Positions 59,920-64,000 of a DNA stretch of 64,000 bases are shown here, one piece after another (position 1 is the first letter of the stretch; the number at the start of each line of letters is the position of its first letter). The position numbers and the translations under genes are program-made. A model generated the notes under the pieces. The model ran no database searches, was not told the DNA's origin, and saw only the letters and a list, made by a program, of their open reading frames with translations. This DNA comes from Prescottella agglutinans. GTDB taxonomy: Bacteria; Actinomycetota; Actinomycetes; Mycobacteriales; Mycobacteriaceae. Where the stretch lies: positions 372,001 through 436,000 of the forward strand of contig NZ_RKLP01000001.1 of the NCBI RefSeq assembly GCF_004011865.1, read 5' to 3'.

Positions 59920-61016
59920 GTCCGATCCGACGGGGCGCCCGTGCCGGTACCGGCGATGGTGCCGCTGCCGATGACGACGTCACCGGCCTCGTCCGGGCGG
60001 TACAGCACGACGGCCTGCCCCTTCGCGACGCCGGTCAGCGGCTCCGACAACTGGACCACGATGCCGCCGTCGACTTCCTCGGCCACGGCGCGGGCGGTGC
60101 CCCCGTGGGCACGCACCTGCACGACGCACTCGATCGGGCCGACGGGCGCCTGCCCGGACGTCCAGATCGCACGGTCGGCGGAGATGGTCCACACCTTCAG
60201 GCGCTCGGCCGAACCGACCCGCACCGTGCCCGTCTCCGGTTCGATCGCCGTCACGTACCGCGGCTGACCGTCCGCCGCCGGGCCCTGCACACCGAGACCC
60301 TTGCGCTGGCCGATCGTGAAGCCGTGCACGCCCTCGTGCTTCGCGAGGACCTCGCCGGTGTCGGCATCGACCACCGCGCCCGGACGGATCCCGATCTTCG
60401 CACCGAGGAACGCGCGGGTGTCCCCGGACGGGATGAAGCAGATGTCGTGGCTGTCCGGCTTGTTCGCGACCGCGAGTCCGCGCTCGGCGGCCTCGGCGCG
60501 AATCTGCTCCTTCGGGGTGTCCCCGACCGGGAACATCGCCCGCGACAACTGGGCGGCGGTCAGCACCGCGAGCACGTAGGACTGGTCCTTGTCGGCGTCC
60601 ACCGCGCGGCGCAGCACGCCGTCGTCGAGCCGCGCGTAATGGCCCGTCGCGACGGCGTCGAACCCGAGCGCCATCGCCCGGTCGGCCAGCGCCGAGAACT
60701 TGATCTTCTCGTTGCAGCGCAGGCACGGATTGGGAGTCTCGCCCGCCGCGTACGACTCGACGAAGTCGTCGATCACGTCTTCCTTGAAACGATCCGCGAA
60801 GTCCCAGACGTAGAACGGGATTCCGAGCACGTCGGCCGCCCGCTTGGCGTCGCCGGCGTCCTCCTTGGAACAGCATCCGCGCGAGCCGGTACGCAGGGTC
60901 CCCGGCGCGGTCGACAGCGCCAGGTGCACGCCGACGACGTCGTGGCCGGCCGCCACCGCGCGGGCCGCGGCCACCGCGGAATCCACGCCGCCGCTCATCG
61001 CTGCCAGAACTCGCAT
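59916..61016 (-). CDS. mnmA: tRNA-specific 2-thiouridylase
   Basis: Forms 2-thiouridine at position 34 of tRNA-Lys, -Glu and -Gln with ATP and persulfide sulfur. It has 366 residues. The PP-loop is [17 protein letters not shown] (SGGVDS at 8-13). Catalytic cysteines are in [16 protein letters not shown] and in [16 protein letters not shown]. An extra [11 protein letters not shown] segment near residue 47 is typical of the actinobacterial form. It starts immediately after the cysteine desulfurase stop. Confidence 0.97.
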   Translation of the reverse strand: MRVLAAMSGGVDSAVAAARAVAAGHDVVGVHLALSTAPGTLRTGSRGCCSKEDAGDAKRAADVLGIPFYVWDFADRFKEDVIDDFVESYAAGETPNPCLRCNEKIKFSALADRAMALGFDAVATGHYARLDDGVLRRAVDADKDQSYVLAVLTAAQLSRAMFPVGDTPKEQIRAEAAERGLAVANKPDSHDICFIPSGDTRAFLGAKIGIRPGAVVDADTGEVLAKHEGVHGFTIGQRKGLGVQGPAADGQPRYVTAIEPETGTVRVGSAERLKVWTISADRAIWTSGQAPVGPIECVVQVRAHGGTARAVAEEVDGGIVVQLSEPLTGVAKGQAVVLYRPDEAGDVVIGSGTIAGTGTGAPSDRT

Positions 61017-62243
61017 CTAACGATCCCCTCCGTTCGTTCCCCGGGCGCCGGCACTGGCCAGTCCGGCGGCGCGGGCACGTTCGATCACCTGAGGCAACGC
61101 GGACAGCAGGGCCTCGACGTCTCGCTCGGTCGACGTGTGTCCCAACGAGAAACGCAGGGACCCGCGCGCGACGACGGGGTCGACCCCCATCGCCGTCAGC
61201 ACGTGACTCGCGCTCGCGACACCGGCCGTACACGCCGAACCGGTCGAGCATTCGACGCCCGCGACGTCGAGCAGCATCAGCAGCGAGTCGCCCTCGCAAC
61301 CGGGGAAGGTGAAGTGCGCGTTGCCCGGAAGTCTGCCGGCGCCGACCGGACCGTTGAGGACCGCGTCCGGCGCGATGCGACGCACGCCCTCGATCAGGCT
61401 GTCCCGCAACGAGATCAGCTCGGCGCTGCGCGCCTCCATCTCGGACGTGGTGATCCGCAGCGCCGAGGCGAGCCCGACGATCGACGCGGTGTCCTGGGTG
61501 CCGGATCGCAGATCCCGCTCGTGACCGCCGCCGTGCAGCAGCGGCACACACGGCACCTGACGGCCGAGCAGCAGCGCGCCGACGCCCTGCGGACCGCCGA
61601 GCTTGTGTCCGGCGATGCTCAGCGCGGACAGCCCGCTGGCCGCGAAGTCGACCGGCAGGTGGGCCGCGGCCTGGACCGCGTCGCTGTGCATCGGGACGTC
61701 GTACTCGGCGGCGACGGCCGCGATCTGTGCGATCGGGTTGATCGTGCCGATCTCGTTGTTGGCCCACATCACCGTGACGAGCGCCGTCTCCTCGGCGTGC
61801 ACGGCCAACTCGGCCCGCACGACATCGGGATCCACCGCGCCGCTCGCGTCCACCGGCAGCCACGTCACCTGCGCGCCCTCGTGCGCGACGAGCCACTCGA
61901 CGGCGTCCAGCACCGCGTGGTGCTCGACGGCACTCGCAAGGATGCGGGTCCGCCTGGGATCGGCGTCGCGCCGCGCCCAGAAGATGCCCTTGACGGCGAG
62001 GTTGTCGCTCTCGGTGCCGCCGGAGGTGAAGATCACCTCGGACGGTCGGGCACCGAGGCACGCCGCGATGGACTCGCGGGACTCCTCGATCCGGCGCCGG
62101 GCCGACCGGCCCGAGCCGTGCAGCGACGAGGCGTTACCCACCGTGGCGAAGATCTCGGTCATCGCCTCGATCGTGGCCGGATACATGGGTGTGGTCGCGG
62201 CATGGTCGAGGTAGACCGCAGAGCTGTGGGCAGACGAGATCAT
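61017..62243 (-). CDS. iscS: Cysteine desulfurase (IscS/NifS class)
   Basis: PLP enzyme that takes sulfur from cysteine for tRNA thiolation and possibly Fe-S assembly. It has 408 residues. Start region [20 protein letters not shown]; the PLP Lys is in [20 protein letters not shown] near residue 208; the active-site Cys loop is [20 protein letters not shown]. The short distance to mnmA (stop and start adjoin) suggests its main client is MnmA. It corresponds to Rv3025c. Confidence 0.96.
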   Translation of the reverse strand: MISSAHSSAVYLDHAATTPMYPATIEAMTEIFATVGNASSLHGSGRSARRRIEESRESIAACLGARPSEVIFTSGGTESDNLAVKGIFWARRDADPRRTRILASAVEHHAVLDAVEWLVAHEGAQVTWLPVDASGAVDPDVVRAELAVHAEETALVTVMWANNEIGTINPIAQIAAVAAEYDVPMHSDAVQAAAHLPVDFAASGLSALSIAGHKLGGPQGVGALLLGRQVPCVPLLHGGGHERDLRSGTQDTASIVGLASALRITTSEMEARSAELISLRDSLIEGVRRIAPDAVLNGPVGAGRLPGNAHFTFPGCEGDSLLMLLDVAGVECSTGSACTAGVASASHVLTAMGVDPVVARGSLRFSLGHTSTERDVEALLSALPQVIERARAAGLASAGARGTNGGDR

Positions 62244-62297
62244 GGCCCGTCAAGGATAGCCCTTCGCCCGGAACCGGCACGTCGGCGGACATCCGCT

Positions 62298-63146
62298 TCA
62301 CGCGGCGTGCTCGCTGCGACCACCCTCCAGCCCGGCGAGGAGGCGCCGCGCGTCCCGGTCGGGGGCGCGCCGCACGTGCTGCTCACACCGCTGCGCGAGT
62401 TCGCGGCGGCACGATCCCGGGTCCTGACGTGCACCGACGACGACCTCGGCCCACAGTCCCCGGCTGCGCAGGACCCGCCGCATCGCGGAGACGATGCCCT
62501 CGTCGCCGACGAAGCCCGGTCCCGTCGTCCGGCCGCCCGAGGCATCGACGTAGTCGATCGACACCGGCAGGACCGGGCGCTCGGCGTCGACGGCGGCCTG
62601 GAACAGCGCCGGCCGGAACCGACCGAACGACCGACCGCACCACGTGGTGCCCTCCGGGAACACGATCACCGTCTCGCCCTCGATCAGCCGGTCCCGCACC
62701 ACCGCGACGGTCGCCGGCAGCGCGAGCAGGCTGTCGCGCACGATGGGGATGACACCGGCCCGGCGGGCCACCCCGCCCAGCAGCGGCCACGCGACCAGAT
62801 CGGCCCGCGCCACGAACCGCCCGGGCACCACGGCCGCCAGCACCAGGATGTCGAGCCACGACACGTGCCCGGCCACGACCAGCACTCCCCCGCGGGCCCC
62901 GTCCACCCGACCCGTGACGTCGAGCCGGATCCCGATGCCCCGCAACGCCGTCCGCGCCAGCAGACGATGTACGGCGCACCGTCGCCGGGCGGGCAGCAGC
63001 CGCACCACCGGCAGCACCAACGAGCACGACGCCACCGCGACCAGCGCGATCCAGCGACCGCACGCCGTCGGGATCGACACCCGCGCGGGCCGCTGCGGCA
63101 GACACCCCGCCCCGCACGGACTGGTCGGCACCCAGGGGTGGCTCAC
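62298..63146 (-). CDS. Lysophospholipid-type acyltransferase (PlsC/OlsA-like)
   Basis: 282-residue membrane acyltransferase. Two hydrophobic segments near the N-terminus (about residues 30-48) precede the PlsC domain. The HX4D motif reads VVAGHVSWLDILVLAAVV and the acceptor motif VIVFPEGTTWCGRSFGRFRP contains FPEGT. The GTG at 63146 overlaps the stop of the upstream GNAT-like gene (GTGA), so the two are coupled. This pairing matches OlsB-OlsA of ornithine-lipid synthesis and Rv3027c-Rv3026c of M. tuberculosis. A role in ordinary phosphatidic acid synthesis is the alternative. Confidence 0.85.
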   Translation of the reverse strand: MSHPWVPTSPCGAGCLPQRPARVSIPTACGRWIALVAVASCSLVLPVVRLLPARRRCAVHRLLARTALRGIGIRLDVTGRVDGARGGVLVVAGHVSWLDILVLAAVVPGRFVARADLVAWPLLGGVARRAGVIPIVRDSLLALPATVAVVRDRLIEGETVIVFPEGTTWCGRSFGRFRPALFQAAVDAERPVLPVSIDYVDASGGRTTGPGFVGDEGIVSAMRRVLRSRGLWAEVVVGARQDPGSCRRELAQRCEQHVRRAPDRDARRLLAGLEGGRSEHAA

Positions 63147-63970
63147 GCCGCGGCCTCGATCGTCGCCGACGCCCGCCGCAGCCGTTCCAGGTAGCGGACG
63201 TCGGCGCCGTGCAGGCTCTGCAACGCCACGAAGTCCGCCACCCCGAAGTCCGGATCGTGTGCGGGTTCGCCGCAGATCTTCGCGCCCAACCGCAGGTAGC
63301 CGCGCAGCAGTGGCGGCACCGCCGGACGCGGGGGCGGGGCGATGTCGTCGAGCGCCCGCCCGTCCACCCGGACCGGGCGCAGCGGGCGCACCCACCGCGA
63401 ACGGTCCGCGGCATGCCGGTCGAGCAGGAAGTCTCGCACGGCCCGCACGTTCGCGCCGGCCACCGCGTCCGGCCGGTCCTGCATCGGCACCGAGACGCAC
63501 CCCATGACGGTGTCGTGCCCCGTCAACTGGAGGTAGTGGAGGATGCCCGCCCACATCAGCGCCAGCACCGACCCCGAGCGGTGCGCCGTGTCGACGCACG
63601 CGCGTCCCATCTCGACGACACGGTGCGCGGCCGGATCGAGCGTGGAGAGATCGAACTCGGTGGCGGTGTAGTAGCCGCCGGCCGCGAGGGCGCCGTCCGG
63701 CGGCAGCATGCGGTAGCAGCCGACGAACTCGTCCGAGAAGTTGTCCCGGACCAGCAGGTGGTCGCAGAAGTCGTCGAACCGGTCGACGTCGCGGGCGTCC
63801 GGCGACTGCGGGATCACGAACCCCGGTTCGGCGGCGAACACCCGGTAGCGCAGCCGCTGCGCGGCCTCGCGGTGCTCACGGTCGGAGGAGACGAGGAGGG
63901 AGTAGCGGGGCCCGTCGATCTCGGGCGCCGGCAGGGAACAGACGGTCTCGACGAGCGGCGAAGTTGTCAT
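63143..63970 (-). CDS. OlsB-like N-acyltransferase (GNAT fold, Acetyltransf_5 type)
   Basis: 275-residue protein of the family that includes OlsB, which moves a 3-hydroxyacyl group from acyl carrier protein to the alpha-amino group of ornithine. Family segments: REAAQRLRYRVFAAEPGFVI, then FDDFCDHLLVRDNFSDEFVG, and VVEMGRACVDTAHRSGSVLA followed by MWAGILHYLQLTGHDTVMGC. The amino-lipid product is inference; other members make autoinducer-like or hemolysin-type acyl products. It starts the run of minus-strand genes down to ligA. Confidence 0.78.
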   Translation of the reverse strand: MTTSPLVETVCSLPAPEIDGPRYSLLVSSDREHREAAQRLRYRVFAAEPGFVIPQSPDARDVDRFDDFCDHLLVRDNFSDEFVGCYRMLPPDGALAAGGYYTATEFDLSTLDPAAHRVVEMGRACVDTAHRSGSVLALMWAGILHYLQLTGHDTVMGCVSVPMQDRPDAVAGANVRAVRDFLLDRHAADRSRWVRPLRPVRVDGRALDDIAPPPRPAVPPLLRGYLRLGAKICGEPAHDPDFGVADFVALQSLHGADVRYLERLRRASATIEAAA

Positions 63971-64000
63971 GGCGCAGGTCTATCGAGCGCGAGCAGCGCT

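Noticed and set aside
59676-63194. Plus-strand open frame of about 1170 codons opposite mnmA, iscS and the acyltransferase
   Set aside because: Same GC-driven antisense artefact; no domain and no Shine-Dalgarno.

Overview
The window is a high-GC actinobacterial chromosome segment. It most likely comes from Rhodococcus or a close mycolic-acid-containing relative (Mycobacteriales). The evidence is very high GC at third codon positions, an HU protein with a long PAKKA-type tail, an F420-pathway guanylyltransferase, the septal protein SepIVA, and a gene order that largely follows M. tuberculosis from coaD (Rv2965c) to the Rv3026c/Rv3027c pair. The synteny statement comes from memory of that genome, not from a search. 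The window is almost entirely core metabolism; I see no prophage, IS element or CRISPR array.

Layout. 1-9.4 kb, minus strand: sepIVA (cut by the window edge), coaD, rsmD, pyruvate carboxylase, recG, a fatty-acid-kinase-like DhaL protein. 9.7-18 kb: rpmB, a crotonase, an operon thiL / gamma-carbonic anhydrase / ung / unknown gene, a stand-alone RAM-domain protein, a DUF3515 protein, ddl, gpsA, cofC/fbiD. 18-25.9 kb: ppk1, mutT1, hupB (with a 96-bp tandem repeat), leuDC with the divergent IclR regulator, a PPOX-fold protein. 25.9-28.3 kb: a small DUF5302 protein missing from ordinary ORF lists, two identical tRNA-Glu genes, tRNA-Gln and gltX. 28.4-40 kb: a fumarylacetoacetate-hydrolase-family enzyme, an MFS transporter and the branched-chain/serine block leuB, serA, ilvC, ilvN, ilvB, ilvD. 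40-44.4 kb: an AbiEi/DUF559-like gene broken by an in-frame stop, a DoxX protein, an LppZ-like lipoprotein, a cation/proton antiporter. 44.4-55 kb: gatB and pfkA, then a block not present between pfkA and gatA in M. tuberculosis (two-component system, phospholipase A2, membrane hydrolase, DinB protein, Baeyer-Villiger-type monooxygenase), then gatA and gatC. 55-64 kb: ACT protein, GNAT, ligA, a MetE-like protein, mnmA, cysteine desulfurase and an acyltransferase pair resembling OlsA/OlsB.

How the genes work together. leuBCD, ilvBNCD and serA supply branched-chain amino acids and serine. The ilvBNC transcript begins with a leader peptide rich in Leu, Val and Ile codons followed by an intrinsic terminator, which looks like a transcription attenuator. 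tRNA-Gln, gltX and gatCAB together make up the indirect route to Gln-tRNA. mnmA and the cysteine desulfurase cooperate in tRNA 2-thiouridine formation. recG, ung, ligA and mutT1 form a DNA-maintenance set.

The most useful observations are the ilv attenuator, the nonsense-split AbiEi-like gene, a RamB/PrpR-like TTTGCAAA site upstream of pyc, a 25-bp palindrome upstream of serA, the extra block between pfkA and gatA, and the tandem repeat in hupB. None of these proves a new system; the attenuator and the lipid-hydrolase/two-component block are the best candidates for bench work.
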